From: an uncultured Pelagibacteraceae bacterium
GTDB taxonomy: Bacteria; Pseudomonadota; Alphaproteobacteria; Pelagibacterales; Pelagibacteraceae
Direction: 5' to 3'
Length of the DNA: 64,000 nucleotides
Assembly: GCA_902520695.1 (NCBI GenBank)
Contig: CABYOT010000005.1
Location: 17,652-81,651 of the forward strand
Shown: positions 42,579-55,363 of the stretch, one piece after another
How the letters are laid out: the number at the start of each line of letters is the position of its first letter
Numbering within the stretch: position 1 is the stretch's first letter
Made by a program: the position numbers and the translations under genes
The notes under the pieces: generated by a model
The model's input: only the letters and a program-made list of their open reading frames with translations
Told to the model about the DNA's origin: nothing
Databases searched by the model: none

Positions 42579-43820
42579 TTAAGCAAATCTAACTGAACTG
42601 TAAGGCTTTAAATCCATATTAGTATTTTCATTTGCAATCATACCAGACACTATTTTTCCAGAAATTGCACCTAAAGTCCATCCTAAATGATGATGACCAA
42701 ATGAGTAAAATACATTTTTATAATTTTTTGATGGTCCAATTATTGGTAAAAAATCTGGCAGTGTAGGCCTAAACCCTAACCACTCATCTTTGTGCTCAGG
42801 CAAACCGTCAAGCATATCCTTTGCATTTAAAATTAAGTTTTTGATCCTGGATTTTGATAAAGCATTTTCTAAACCGCCAAACTCCACAGTACCAACTACT
42901 CTTAACCCTTGATCCATTGGTGACATTCCAAACCCTCTGTTTGAATAAACCACCGGTCTAGAAATTAAATGATCAAAATCTTTAAAATGAACATGATACC
43001 CTCTTTCGGTATCCAGTGGAATATTTTCATGAAGTTTATCAGTAAGTTTTTTTGAAAACGCACCACATGCAATAACCAATTTATCAAAAACAAATCTCTG
43101 GGTTTCCGATCTTAATACAGGTTTTTCCTCATCAAAATTCAAATCTTGGATATTTAGTTTTAAAAACTTTCCACCTTTTTTAATAAAATTTTCAAATAGC
43201 TTTATTAATATTTTTTTTGGATTTCTTGCATGTCTTGCATAATCATAGAAAACACCTCCATGATAAAATGGTTTTAAATTTGGTTCCAAGTCATGTATTT
43301 CTTGTTTATTAACTACTTGTTGTTTAACGCCTAGATCGTCTCTAATTTTTATTTCTAATTCTCTACTTTTTAAATTTTTTTCATTCCAGACATATAAAAT
43401 TCCATTATTTTCAACTAAACCCTCTAGATCTATCTCTTCGAATAATTCATCATAAGCCAGTAATGATTGATCTAAAATTTGATGCATATTTTTTGCGGTA
43501 TGCATCATTTTATTATTAGTACAATTCATTAAAAATTTTGAAAACCAAGGGATCATTTTTGGAACATAATTCCATTTAAGTGCCAAAGGTCCTCTTGAGC
43601 TCATAAGCATTGATGGAACATCACTTACAATATCTGGCCTGTTTAAAGGAACTGATGCATAAGGAGAAAAATGACCTGCATTACCATAAGAGGCTGCATT
43701 TCCAGGTTCATCTCTATCGAACAAAATTACTTGATAGCCTTTTTTTTGAAGAAAAAGAGCATTGCATACTCCTTGAATTCCTGCTCCTATTATACCAACT
43801 TTTAAAATTTTTTCTGACAC
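42579..43820 (-). CDS. FAD-dependent D-amino acid dehydrogenase (DadA-like)
   Basis: A 413-residue DAO-family flavoprotein. The FAD motif is VGIIGAGIQGVCNALFLQKKG, and ASYGNAGHFSPYASVPL at about 43-60 is the DadA-type signature. The C terminus has GFRPTLPDFLPIIG and FGHHHLGWTLGAISGK. It would oxidise D-amino acids to 2-oxo acids, feeding electrons to the quinone pool. The start is GTG, because no ATG precedes the Rossmann motif, and it has no Shine-Dalgarno sequence. The 14-base gap to the indolepyruvate oxidoreductase gene suggests cotranscription. Confidence 0.87.
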   Translation of the reverse strand: MSEKILKVGIIGAGIQGVCNALFLQKKGYQVILFDRDEPGNAASYGNAGHFSPYASVPLNRPDIVSDVPSMLMSSRGPLALKWNYVPKMIPWFSKFLMNCTNNKMMHTAKNMHQILDQSLLAYDELFEEIDLEGLVENNGILYVWNEKNLKSRELEIKIRDDLGVKQQVVNKQEIHDLEPNLKPFYHGGVFYDYARHARNPKKILIKLFENFIKKGGKFLKLNIQDLNFDEEKPVLRSETQRFVFDKLVIACGAFSKKLTDKLHENIPLDTERGYHVHFKDFDHLISRPVVYSNRGFGMSPMDQGLRVVGTVEFGGLENALSKSRIKNLILNAKDMLDGLPEHKDEWLGFRPTLPDFLPIIGPSKNYKNVFYSFGHHHLGWTLGAISGKIVSGMIANENTNMDLKPYSSVRFA

Positions 43821-43893
43821 AGGAGAAATATAGTTGGTGGGTTAAATTATAATAGATGTTATTTGATCGCGGTGGATAACTGTTTACATTATC

Positions 43894-45024
43894 TTAATTG
43901 CCGATCGGATCTCGACTGTAAATTTTGCAGCTCATTACAATACTTAAACCTAGCATTATTGATAACATAGATGATCCTCCGTATGACATGATAGGTAGTG
44001 GTGCTCCAACGATTGGCAACAAACCAACTACCATGGCTATATTTACAAAAATATATAAGAATAAAGCAGATGCAAAACCATAACAGTATAGTTTTGCAAA
44101 AAATGATCTGCTAGAAAAACCAATCCTTATTATTCTATAAATTAATAAAGTGTATAATAAAATTAGAAGCATTGAACCAACAAAGCCAAATTCTTCAGAA
44201 AAAAGAGTAAAAATAAAATCAGTGTGTTTTTCAGGTAAGAATTCAAGATAACTTTGTGTGCCCTGCAAGAAACCTTTACCTAACAATCCTCCTGAACCAA
44301 TTGCTATTTTAGATTGAATTATTTGATAACCTGCACCCAAAGGGTCTCTGTCTGGATTAAAAAAAGTTAATATTCTTGATTTTTGATATGGTTTTAAAAT
44401 CGAAATTACAAAAGGTAATGAGACTAACAATATTAATCCTGAATATATAAAATATCTTAATTTAAGTCCTGCTAACCAAATAATAGCCAACCCACTTCCT
44501 GCTATTAAAATTGCTGTTCCTAAATCAGGTTGAGTTATAACTAAATAGCAAGGTATCAACAAAAGTATGATTGGTTGTAATAAATATTTGTAACTTTGAA
44601 TATCTGAGCTTTGAATACGATGGTAATATCTTGCAAAACAAACTATTATTGCAATCTTCATTAGTTCTGAAGGCTGAAGGTTCATTATGAAAAGACTTAT
44701 CCATCGTTTAGATCCTGATGCTGAAATTCCAAAAAAAATTACAAGTAATAGAAGTAAAATTCCTAGAATATAAAAAATATATGCCTGCCTATACCAAAAT
44801 GAAACTCTTACAAATGACAGAACTAAAAACATAGAAAAAAATACTAGAAATCTAGTTAGATGATTTTTAGTATAAAAAGAAAAGTTCCCACTTTCTGTAG
44901 AATAAATTGAAAAAACACTTATTGAACCAATTAGAGCAACAATTATTATTAAAAAGTAATCAATAGCTCTCAGTTTATCAAGAAATGAATAGCTAGTAGA
45001 ATTTAGTGATGTTGAAAGTATCAT
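43894..45024 (-). CDS. rodA: Peptidoglycan glycosyltransferase RodA
   Basis: A 376-residue SEDS protein with about ten membrane segments that polymerises glycan strands of the elongasome. Typical stretches are LQPSELMKIAIIVCFARYY, ITQPDLGTAILI, KSRILTFFNPDRDPLGAGYQ and PIVGAPLPIMSYGGSS. It overlaps the PBP2 gene by four bases (ATGA), its obligate partner. It ends the mre-mrdA-rodA operon. Confidence 0.95.
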   Translation of the reverse strand: MILSTSLNSTSYSFLDKLRAIDYFLIIIVALIGSISVFSIYSTESGNFSFYTKNHLTRFLVFFSMFLVLSFVRVSFWYRQAYIFYILGILLLLLVIFFGISASGSKRWISLFIMNLQPSELMKIAIIVCFARYYHRIQSSDIQSYKYLLQPIILLLIPCYLVITQPDLGTAILIAGSGLAIIWLAGLKLRYFIYSGLILLVSLPFVISILKPYQKSRILTFFNPDRDPLGAGYQIIQSKIAIGSGGLLGKGFLQGTQSYLEFLPEKHTDFIFTLFSEEFGFVGSMLLILLYTLLIYRIIRIGFSSRSFFAKLYCYGFASALFLYIFVNIAMVVGLLPIVGAPLPIMSYGGSSMLSIMLGLSIVMSCKIYSRDPIGN

Positions 45025-46967
45025 GCAATATTTTTTAAATCTTTTCTAATTTTTTCTCTTAATTCATGCCTATCTAAAATTTTTTTTATTAATTTGTTTG
45101 CTAATGGAGCGGCTGCTTTACTACCAGAGCCTCCATGCTCTATCAAAACACTAAGGGAATACCTTGGTTTATCATAAGGCGCAAATGCAATAAATAAAGC
45201 ATGATCTCTACTTTTATATTCTATCTCTTCAAGGTCTAAATCAAGCTCTCTATCTTGATCAGTAATTCTTTTAACTTGAGAAGTTCCAGTTTTTCCAGCA
45301 AACTTGTATTTATCTTCTTTGTGCCTAGATCTGAAGGAGGTTCCAAATTGTTCATTTGTTGATCCATACATTGCATCTAAAACAAACTTTAAATTATTTT
45401 GATTTCTATAAAGTCTTTCATAGTATTTAAATTCGTGATCTTTCAGAATATTTTGACTTACAGATTTATTTTTTTCACTTTCAATTTTTGATTTAATAGC
45501 ATCTAAATTTATTTCTTTATCATAAATTAAATTTGGCTTAATTTTATAGCCTCCATTAGCCAACTGCGCTGTCATCAAACATAATTGAAGTGGAGTGGTC
45601 TGAATGTAACCCTGTCCTATTCCAGTAATTACAGTTTCGCCAAGATACCAAGACTGTTCTAAAACTTGTTTTTTCCATTTCGTTGAGGGGACAATTCCTT
45701 TTTTTTCTTCTGAAAAAAAATCTTCTAAGACTTTTGAGCCTAGACCATATCTTTTTGCAATTAATGAGAGTTTATCTACACCTAAAAGCCTTGCGACTTC
45801 ATAAAAATAAATATCACATGACTGTTTAATGGCATTTCTCATACTCATCCATCCATGACCATTTTTTTTCCAACAATGATATCTTTCTCCATACAATTCA
45901 TATGGATGATCATGGCCTTTACAGTTTACTTTAAACTTTGTGTCTACTATCCCATATTCTAGTGCAGCAAGTGCAACTAAGGGTTTTATAGTTGATCCAG
46001 GAGAATATAATCCAGCTAATGATTTATTTAGTAAAGGTCTTAACTTATCATTTTTAATTTCATTCCAATCTTTAGTACTTATTCCATGCGTAAACTTATT
46101 AGGATCGAAGGTTGGGGACGATGCCATAGTAATTACTTCACCTGTGTATATATCCATAACACATATTGAGCCTGCCTGATTTTTTAATAACTCTTGAGCC
46201 AATTGCTGAATTTCCAGGTCAATGGTCGTTCTTAAATTTTCACCTTGAGTTTCTTTATTATAACTAATTTCACTTATTTTTTTTCCTGATGCATTTACTT
46301 CATATCTTTTAGTTCCATGATTTCCTATTAGGTCAGTATCTTTTGAATTTTCAATACCAATTTTTCCAACTTTTAAACCTGGTACAAAGTTTTCCTCTAT
46401 TTTTTTTTTATTTTGAATATCTTGAGTTGTTGCATCACCAACATAACCAACAACATGCACTAAATCATTGGAATAAGGGTAATATCTTGAAGTAGACAAA
46501 ACTGGCTTCGCTCCATCCAATTCATGTAAGTACAAATTTAATTTAGAAAATTCGTTCCATGATAAATTTTCAGAAATTATTAAAGTATCCCACGGATTAG
46601 ACTTTTCTTTCTTCTCATATATTTTTTTTATTTCATCGTCTTTAAGACTTATAATATTTTTAAGTTTAAAAATTGCATTATTAAAATTAGAAACTTCTTC
46701 AAGAGATAAATGAACTTGATAAACTCTTTGATTATCTGCAATAACATTATTAAAATAATCAGTTATTAATCCTCTTTGGGGTGGAGTTTTCCATTCTCTA
46801 ATTCTATTTTTGTCAGATAAAATCTCATATTTTTGTTTTTCAGAAATTTGCAGATTATATAATCTTGAGGTAACAATCCCTAGTAACCCAATTTTTGCTG
46901 CAACTAAAACAAAAAGTCTTCTACTTATAATTTTATTTTTATTTAAATCATCAGTTTTTTTTATCAT
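45021..46967 (-). CDS. mrdA: Penicillin-binding protein 2 (transpeptidase)
   Basis: A 648-residue class B penicillin-binding protein. An N-terminal membrane anchor lies at about 17-33, followed by the dimerisation/pedestal domain and the transpeptidase domain. The nucleophile is Ser325 in SPGSTIKPL (SxxK), followed by the SxN-type motif KQSCD and KTGTSQV. It crosslinks peptidoglycan during side-wall growth with RodA. It overlaps mreD by 17 bases. Confidence 0.95.
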   Translation of the reverse strand: MIKKTDDLNKNKIISRRLFVLVAAKIGLLGIVTSRLYNLQISEKQKYEILSDKNRIREWKTPPQRGLITDYFNNVIADNQRVYQVHLSLEEVSNFNNAIFKLKNIISLKDDEIKKIYEKKEKSNPWDTLIISENLSWNEFSKLNLYLHELDGAKPVLSTSRYYPYSNDLVHVVGYVGDATTQDIQNKKKIEENFVPGLKVGKIGIENSKDTDLIGNHGTKRYEVNASGKKISEISYNKETQGENLRTTIDLEIQQLAQELLKNQAGSICVMDIYTGEVITMASSPTFDPNKFTHGISTKDWNEIKNDKLRPLLNKSLAGLYSPGSTIKPLVALAALEYGIVDTKFKVNCKGHDHPYELYGERYHCWKKNGHGWMSMRNAIKQSCDIYFYEVARLLGVDKLSLIAKRYGLGSKVLEDFFSEEKKGIVPSTKWKKQVLEQSWYLGETVITGIGQGYIQTTPLQLCLMTAQLANGGYKIKPNLIYDKEINLDAIKSKIESEKNKSVSQNILKDHEFKYYERLYRNQNNLKFVLDAMYGSTNEQFGTSFRSRHKEDKYKFAGKTGTSQVKRITDQDRELDLDLEEIEYKSRDHALFIAFAPYDKPRYSLSVLIEHGGSGSKAAAPLANKLIKKILDRHELREKIRKDLKNIA

Positions 46968-47478
46968 TCTTTTTAACTAGCACCATATTATCTATCCAAA
47001 TAAATATTTTGAAAAATATAGGGTAGATTAAAAATGTAACGAATAAACCCAATATTAAACTTTCATAGACAATTGGAATTTTAAATATTGTTATTAATAT
47101 AATGTAATTTACCGATCCTACAATTAAAATTGCTATGAAAAATGATATCCAATCATAAATTAAATTGTATATGATTGATCTATTTCTTATAAATGCTCCA
47201 ATCGCAGATAATAATAAATAATCAAGGGAAGATATTCCAATTGGCAAACTTTGAACTACATCATTTATAATACCTGCAAAAAAAATTAATCCGTAACCTA
47301 GATGCTCTGGTTTTTTTAAACTCCAGAAGAAAACAATTATGTAGCTAAAGTTTACGATAAAATCATAATTTTTATAAATAATATTAATATTTAAACCTAA
47401 AATTACGACTAAAAATAAAATTAAAGTAGGTAGACTTGTAATTGTCTTAGAATATATTCTGTTAGCAAATAAACTCAC
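46951..47478 (-). CDS. mreD: Rod shape-determining protein MreD
   Basis: A 175-residue membrane protein with about five hydrophobic segments, assigned mostly from size, hydropathy and its fixed place between mreC and mrdA. The GIINDVVQSLPIGISSLDYLL segment resembles the conserved MreD G-x-x-x-D-x-x-x-x-x-P-x-G motif. It links MreC to the synthetic enzymes. It overlaps mreC by four bases. Confidence 0.85.
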   Translation of the reverse strand: MSLFANRIYSKTITSLPTLILFLVVILGLNINIIYKNYDFIVNFSYIIVFFWSLKKPEHLGYGLIFFAGIINDVVQSLPIGISSLDYLLLSAIGAFIRNRSIIYNLIYDWISFFIAILIVGSVNYIILITIFKIPIVYESLILGLFVTFLIYPIFFKIFIWIDNMVLVKKNDKKN

Positions 47479-48317
47479 TTTTTAAAATAAACCTTAACAA
47501 ATTTAATTTGATCGAAATCTGCAAAAAATTTCACATATTTTTTGTTATTTATAATAGTTATTTTGCCTATGGGTATTCCAGAGGAAATTATCCCATCAGC
47601 TCCTGAAGTATAAACAATATAACCCTCTTCGACTTGGTCTTTTTCAGGCAGATACTCAATGTCACCATTAAATTTACTTCCATTCCCTGAAACTATTGCG
47701 CTGGTTCCTTTAGGTTCTATTATTACTGGTATCTTACTATTAAGATCATTTATTAATAAAACTCTCGAGGTTAAGTAATTAACTCCAACTACCTTACCTA
47801 TAAAATATGATCCACTTCTCACACCTGAGCCTATTTTAATATCATGTTTGAAACCTTTATTAATCACAATTGATCGTAAATATGGGCTGTTCTGATCTAA
47901 TAAAATCTTAGTTAAATGATAATTATCTGAAAAGAGGTTTTTTTCTTCAATCAGTGCATTAAGTCTTAAATTTTCTTCTTTTAAAAATTGATTTTCAAGT
48001 TTTAATTCTTCAATATTTAAATCAATAGCCTTAAGTTGTTTATTTTCTTCATAGATTTTTAAAAGATCACTAACACCGTGATAAGCATTTTTTAACGATA
48101 AAAATGGTAACGATATAATATATGAAGTTTTAAAAACAGCATCTTTGGTTAATGACCTCAATTGATTAATAGGTCCTGTTTTAAAATATTCTAATGATAA
48201 AACAATTATGGATACTACAATTAAAGTAAAAAGTGAAAATTTTCGTCTATTACCTTTATTTAAAAAAATTGAACGAGCAGATATAACCAAATCATCTCTG
48301 CCCATTTCTTTAGACAT
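47475..48317 (-). CDS. mreC: Rod shape-determining protein MreC
   Basis: A 280-residue protein with a cytoplasmic N terminus, one membrane helix at about 26-44, a coiled coil at about 85-120 (LKAIDLNIEELKLENQFLKEE) and a periplasmic beta-rich domain containing VINKGFKHDIKIGSGV and VYTSGADGIISSGIPIGKI. It forms the periplasmic scaffold of the elongasome. It follows mreB by five bases. Confidence 0.92.
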   Translation of the reverse strand: MSKEMGRDDLVISARSIFLNKGNRRKFSLFTLIVVSIIVLSLEYFKTGPINQLRSLTKDAVFKTSYIISLPFLSLKNAYHGVSDLLKIYEENKQLKAIDLNIEELKLENQFLKEENLRLNALIEEKNLFSDNYHLTKILLDQNSPYLRSIVINKGFKHDIKIGSGVRSGSYFIGKVVGVNYLTSRVLLINDLNSKIPVIIEPKGTSAIVSGNGSKFNGDIEYLPEKDQVEEGYIVYTSGADGIISSGIPIGKITIINNKKYVKFFADFDQIKFVKVYFKK

Positions 48318-48322
48318 TTTGA

Positions 48323-50946
<2,624 letters not shown>

Positions 50947-51036
50947 CTAATTAATTTAAGCATAAGTATCATACATGCTCACGCTCAGATTGCAAAATAA
51001 AATGCCTATATAAGGCCAAATAAAACAATAATTTAT

Positions 51037-52071
<1,035 letters not shown>

Positions 52072-52083
52072 TTAATTTTAATT

Positions 52084-52632
52084 TTATTTAAATATTTCTG
52101 ATCCTCTTGTCATAGCGACTGCGCCTGTTCTTGAAACACTCACTAAACCAAATTTTTTTAAATTTTTTGACATAGTATCTATTTCTCTTCTTAAAGCTGT
52201 AATTTGTATAACATTTGATTTATTTGTTTGATCTAATATTACTGGATTAAAATTTTTACAAGCTTCAAAAGCTTTATTTAATTTACCATTGTTTGCAACA
52301 AACTTAAATAATGCCATTTCTTTAAAAATAACATTTTTATCTTCTCTCTTAAAATCTGCTACTTTATGAACTGGAACTAATTTCTTTAATTGAAGTTTAA
52401 TCTGATCTACCACTTGTGGTGTACCCGTAGTTACAATTGTTATTCTTGAAATATTTTGCTTCTGATCGACCTCAGCTACTGCAAGGGACTCGATATTGTA
52501 GCCTCTTCCAGAAAATAAACCAACTACACGAGCTAAAACTCCGGCCTCATTATCTACCCATACAACTATAATATGAGTATCAGGCTTCTGTTTTTTTCCT
52601 GCAAAACTATATGCTGATTTTGAGTTAGCCAT
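52084..52632 (-). CDS. ilvH: Acetolactate synthase small (regulatory) subunit
   Basis: A 182-residue regulatory subunit. The N-terminal ACT domain reads HIIVVWVDNEAGVLARVVGLFSGRGYNIESLAV, and a second C-terminal ACT-like domain follows. It confers valine feedback on the catalytic subunit. It overlaps ilvB by one base (TAATG). An extra roughly 15 residues precede the ACT domain. Confidence 0.95.
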   Translation of the reverse strand: MANSKSAYSFAGKKQKPDTHIIVVWVDNEAGVLARVVGLFSGRGYNIESLAVAEVDQKQNISRITIVTTGTPQVVDQIKLQLKKLVPVHKVADFKREDKNVIFKEMALFKFVANNGKLNKAFEACKNFNPVILDQTNKSNVIQITALRREIDTMSKNLKKFGLVSVSRTGAVAMTRGSEIFK

Positions 52633-54398
52633 TAAACCAGTGTTCTACCCTTTCCAGTAATCTTTTTTTCTTTTTGATCTTTAGGACCAAGTAACATTTG
52701 ATTATGAGGTTTTCCAGAAGGTATCATTGGAAAGCAGTTTTCTTGTTTGTCTACAAGGCAATCAAATATTACTGGTCGATCTGTATTTAACATTTCAATA
52801 ATCTTATCATCTAATTCTTCAGGTGTTTTTGCTCTTATGCCTACACAACCATAAGCTTCTGCCATTTTAACAAAATCTGGTAACGCAGCTGTGTAACTTT
52901 CTGAATAATTTTTATCATGTAGTAATTCCTGCCATTGTCTTACCATTCCCATGTACTCATTATTCAAAATAAATATTTTTATAGGCAAATTGTACTGAAC
53001 TGCAGTTGACATTTCCTGCATAGTCATCAAAACAGACGCCTCACCAGCAATATCAATAACTAATTTTTTTGGATGTGCAATCTGAACTCCAACTGCTGCT
53101 GGCAATCCATATCCCATCGTACCAAGACCTCCAGAAGTCATCCATCTATTTGGTTTATTGAATTTGTAGTGTTGAGCAGCCCACATTTGATGTTGGCCTA
53201 CTTCAGTTGTGATGTATGTATCTTTATCTTTAGTCAGTTCATATAATCTTTCAATCGCATATTGGGGTTTAATAGTTTCTTCACTACCAATGTAGTCTAA
53301 TGATCTTTTAGATCTCCATTTCTGAATTTGTTCCCACCAATTTGATATTTGATGTTTGTTAGATTTAGAAAAATTATTTTTAGATTTTTTTAAAGTTTTT
53401 AGTGTTGATGTTAAAACTGATTTAATATCTCCCACAATTGCTAAATCTACTTTTACATTTTTATTTATTGAGGATGGATCTATATCAATATGAACTTTTT
53501 TAGACTTAGGTGAGAATTCATCAATCTTACCAGTAATTCTATCATCAAACCTTGCACCAACATTTATCATTAAGTCACATGAATACATGGCGTTATTTGC
53601 TTCGTAGGTTCCATGCATACCTAACATTCCTAAAAATTGATTATCATCAGCAGGAAAACAACCCAGACCCTGTAAAGTTGAAGTTATCGGAAAACCTGTT
53701 GCATACACAAGTTCTCTTAAAAGCTCACTTGCTTTTGTTCCTGAATTAATTACTCCACCTCCAGTATAAAAAATTGGTTTTTTTGCTTTGCTAACTAAAT
53801 TAATTAATTCATCAATATTTTTTTGTGAATAGTTATCATGAGATTTTCCATTTAATTTTTTATTCTTTTTATAATTTTTGTATTTAGATTTTTGAAATTG
53901 AATATCTTTAGGTATATCAACTAAAACTGGTCCTGGTCTACCTGTTGTTGCTACTTCAAAAGCTTTATGCATTACTTCAGCTAAGTCATTAATATCTTTT
54001 ACTAACCAGTTATGTTTAGTACAAGGTCTAGTTATTCCTGTTGTGTCACATTCTTGAAATGCATCAGTACCAATTAAATGTGTTGGAACTTGTCCTGTTA
54101 TACAAACTAAAGGGACTGAGTCCATATAGGCATCAGTTAAAGCTGTAACAGCATTGGTGGCTCCAGGACCTGAAGTTACTAACAATACACCTGGTTTTCC
54201 AGTTGACCTTGCATAGCCCTCTGCGGCGTGCCCTGCGCCCTGTTCATGTCTTACTAAAATATGTTTTATTGAATTAAAATTTTTTAATTCATCATATATT
54301 GGAAGGACTGCTCCTCCTGGATAACCAAATATGTGACTAACATTTTGATCTTCCAAACATTTGAATACTATCTCAGCTCCTGAATATAATTTTGGCAT
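52632..54398 (-). CDS. ilvB: Acetolactate synthase large subunit
   Basis: A 588-residue TPP enzyme making acetolactate or acetohydroxybutyrate. The catalytic Glu lies in VRHEQGAGHAAEGYAR, the FAD-binding middle domain is present, and the TPP motif is DIAGEASVLMTMQEMSTAVQ followed by LNNEYMGM. Note GEAS in place of the usual GDGS/GDAS at the metal-binding Asp, that is Glu for Asp. It heads the ilvB-ilvH-ilvC-leuA order and follows miaA by about 52 bases. It may also be called ilvI; the family does not separate these clearly. Confidence 0.95.
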   Translation of the reverse strand: MPKLYSGAEIVFKCLEDQNVSHIFGYPGGAVLPIYDELKNFNSIKHILVRHEQGAGHAAEGYARSTGKPGVLLVTSGPGATNAVTALTDAYMDSVPLVCITGQVPTHLIGTDAFQECDTTGITRPCTKHNWLVKDINDLAEVMHKAFEVATTGRPGPVLVDIPKDIQFQKSKYKNYKKNKKLNGKSHDNYSQKNIDELINLVSKAKKPIFYTGGGVINSGTKASELLRELVYATGFPITSTLQGLGCFPADDNQFLGMLGMHGTYEANNAMYSCDLMINVGARFDDRITGKIDEFSPKSKKVHIDIDPSSINKNVKVDLAIVGDIKSVLTSTLKTLKKSKNNFSKSNKHQISNWWEQIQKWRSKRSLDYIGSEETIKPQYAIERLYELTKDKDTYITTEVGQHQMWAAQHYKFNKPNRWMTSGGLGTMGYGLPAAVGVQIAHPKKLVIDIAGEASVLMTMQEMSTAVQYNLPIKIFILNNEYMGMVRQWQELLHDKNYSESYTAALPDFVKMAEAYGCVGIRAKTPEELDDKIIEMLNTDRPVIFDCLVDKQENCFPMIPSGKPHNQMLLGPKDQKEKKITGKGRTLV

Positions 54399-54404
54399 TC
54401 AGCC

Positions 54405-54434
54405 AATCTAGCTGAAGTTGTACTCATTGGTCAA
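54405..54434 (-). promoter_or_regulatory. Putative promoter of the ilv-leu-mre operon
   Basis: On the minus strand a TTGACC -35 box (54429-54434) and a TAGATT -10 box (54405-54410) are 18 bases apart. The -10 box ends only about six bases before the ilvB ATG at 54398, so the transcript would be leaderless or nearly so, with no room for a peptide attenuator. Assigned by eye. Confidence 0.38.
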
Positions 54435-54450
54435 GTTATTGTGAGGATTT

Positions 54451-55359
54451 TTATAATTTTTTTATAAATTTTGAAAGAGCCTCAGCATCAAATTTTTGCC
54501 AATCACTCATTTGACCTCTAGACCAAGTTCGCTGTCTTTTAGCGTATTGTCTAGTTTTTATAACAATATTTAGTTTTAAATCATGCATAGAAATTTTTTT
54601 ATCGATAAATTCTTTGATCTCTCTTATTCCTATAACCTTGAAGATGTTGCTGTCACTCTTCAAATCAAGTTTTAAAAAATCCTTAACTTCTTGAATAGCT
54701 CCATTTTTCATCATCTGATCAACTCTTTTGGATATTTTATTAATTAGTATCTCTTTAGGATAATCGACATAAATTTTAATAAATTGATCTTTTTTGAAAG
54801 ATGGTTTTGTTTTCGTATACCAACTAAAAACTGATTTTTTTGTAAACTTGATAACTTCATAAGCTCTAATTGATCTTTGAGCATCAGTTGGGTCAATCCT
54901 ATTTTTTACTGATGGATCGATTTTTAAGAGTTTTAAATAAAATTTTTTTTGACCTAATTTATTTTGCATTCTTCTAATTTTATCACGAACAGAGATGGGT
55001 ATTTTTGGAATTTTAACCAATCCATCAGTCAAAGCTTTGAAATAAAGACCAGTACCTCCAACTAAAACTGGTATTTTGTTTTTGTTTCTAATTTTTTTAA
55101 TATTCTTTTTTGCTAATTTTAACCACTCACCTGATGAAAATTCTTTTTTAACACTTCTAAAACCGTATAAATGATGATCGATTTTATTCAAATCAGTTTT
55201 TGAAGGTCGGGCAGTCAAGATCTTTAATTCTTTATAAACCTGCATACTATCTGCATTAATAATTTCTCCATTTAACTTTTTGGCAATTTTCAATGCAGCT
55301 TTAGACTTGCCTGATGCAGTTGGACCTGAGATTAATATTATTTTGGACTTTAGGTCCAT
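54451..55359 (-). CDS. miaA: tRNA dimethylallyltransferase
   Basis: A 302-residue MiaA, which adds a dimethylallyl group to A37 of tRNAs reading UNN codons. The P-loop is SGPTASGKS at 11-19, followed by EIINADSMQVYKEL, VGGTGLYFKAL and DPTDAQRSIRAYEV. The C-terminal RQYAKRQRTWSRGQ holds the tRNA-contacting Arg residues. It follows the Do-type protease by four bases. Confidence 0.95.
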   Translation of the reverse strand: MDLKSKIILISGPTASGKSKAALKIAKKLNGEIINADSMQVYKELKILTARPSKTDLNKIDHHLYGFRSVKKEFSSGEWLKLAKKNIKKIRNKNKIPVLVGGTGLYFKALTDGLVKIPKIPISVRDKIRRMQNKLGQKKFYLKLLKIDPSVKNRIDPTDAQRSIRAYEVIKFTKKSVFSWYTKTKPSFKKDQFIKIYVDYPKEILINKISKRVDQMMKNGAIQEVKDFLKLDLKSDSNIFKVIGIREIKEFIDKKISMHDLKLNIVIKTRQYAKRQRTWSRGQMSDWQKFDAEALSKFIKKL

Positions 55360-55363
55360 GTTA

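Noticed and set aside
43871..43879. TTATCCACC on the minus strand, one mismatch from a DnaA box
   Set aside because: It is single, with no cluster of further boxes, no AT-rich unwinding element and no dnaA or parAB nearby. A chance match is likelier than an origin.
51004..51016. GCCT-loop-AGGC hairpin after ilvC, T-rich on the minus strand
   Set aside because: Only four base pairs with an interrupted T tract. Too weak to call a terminator, though it lies in the longest gap of the ilv-leu block.
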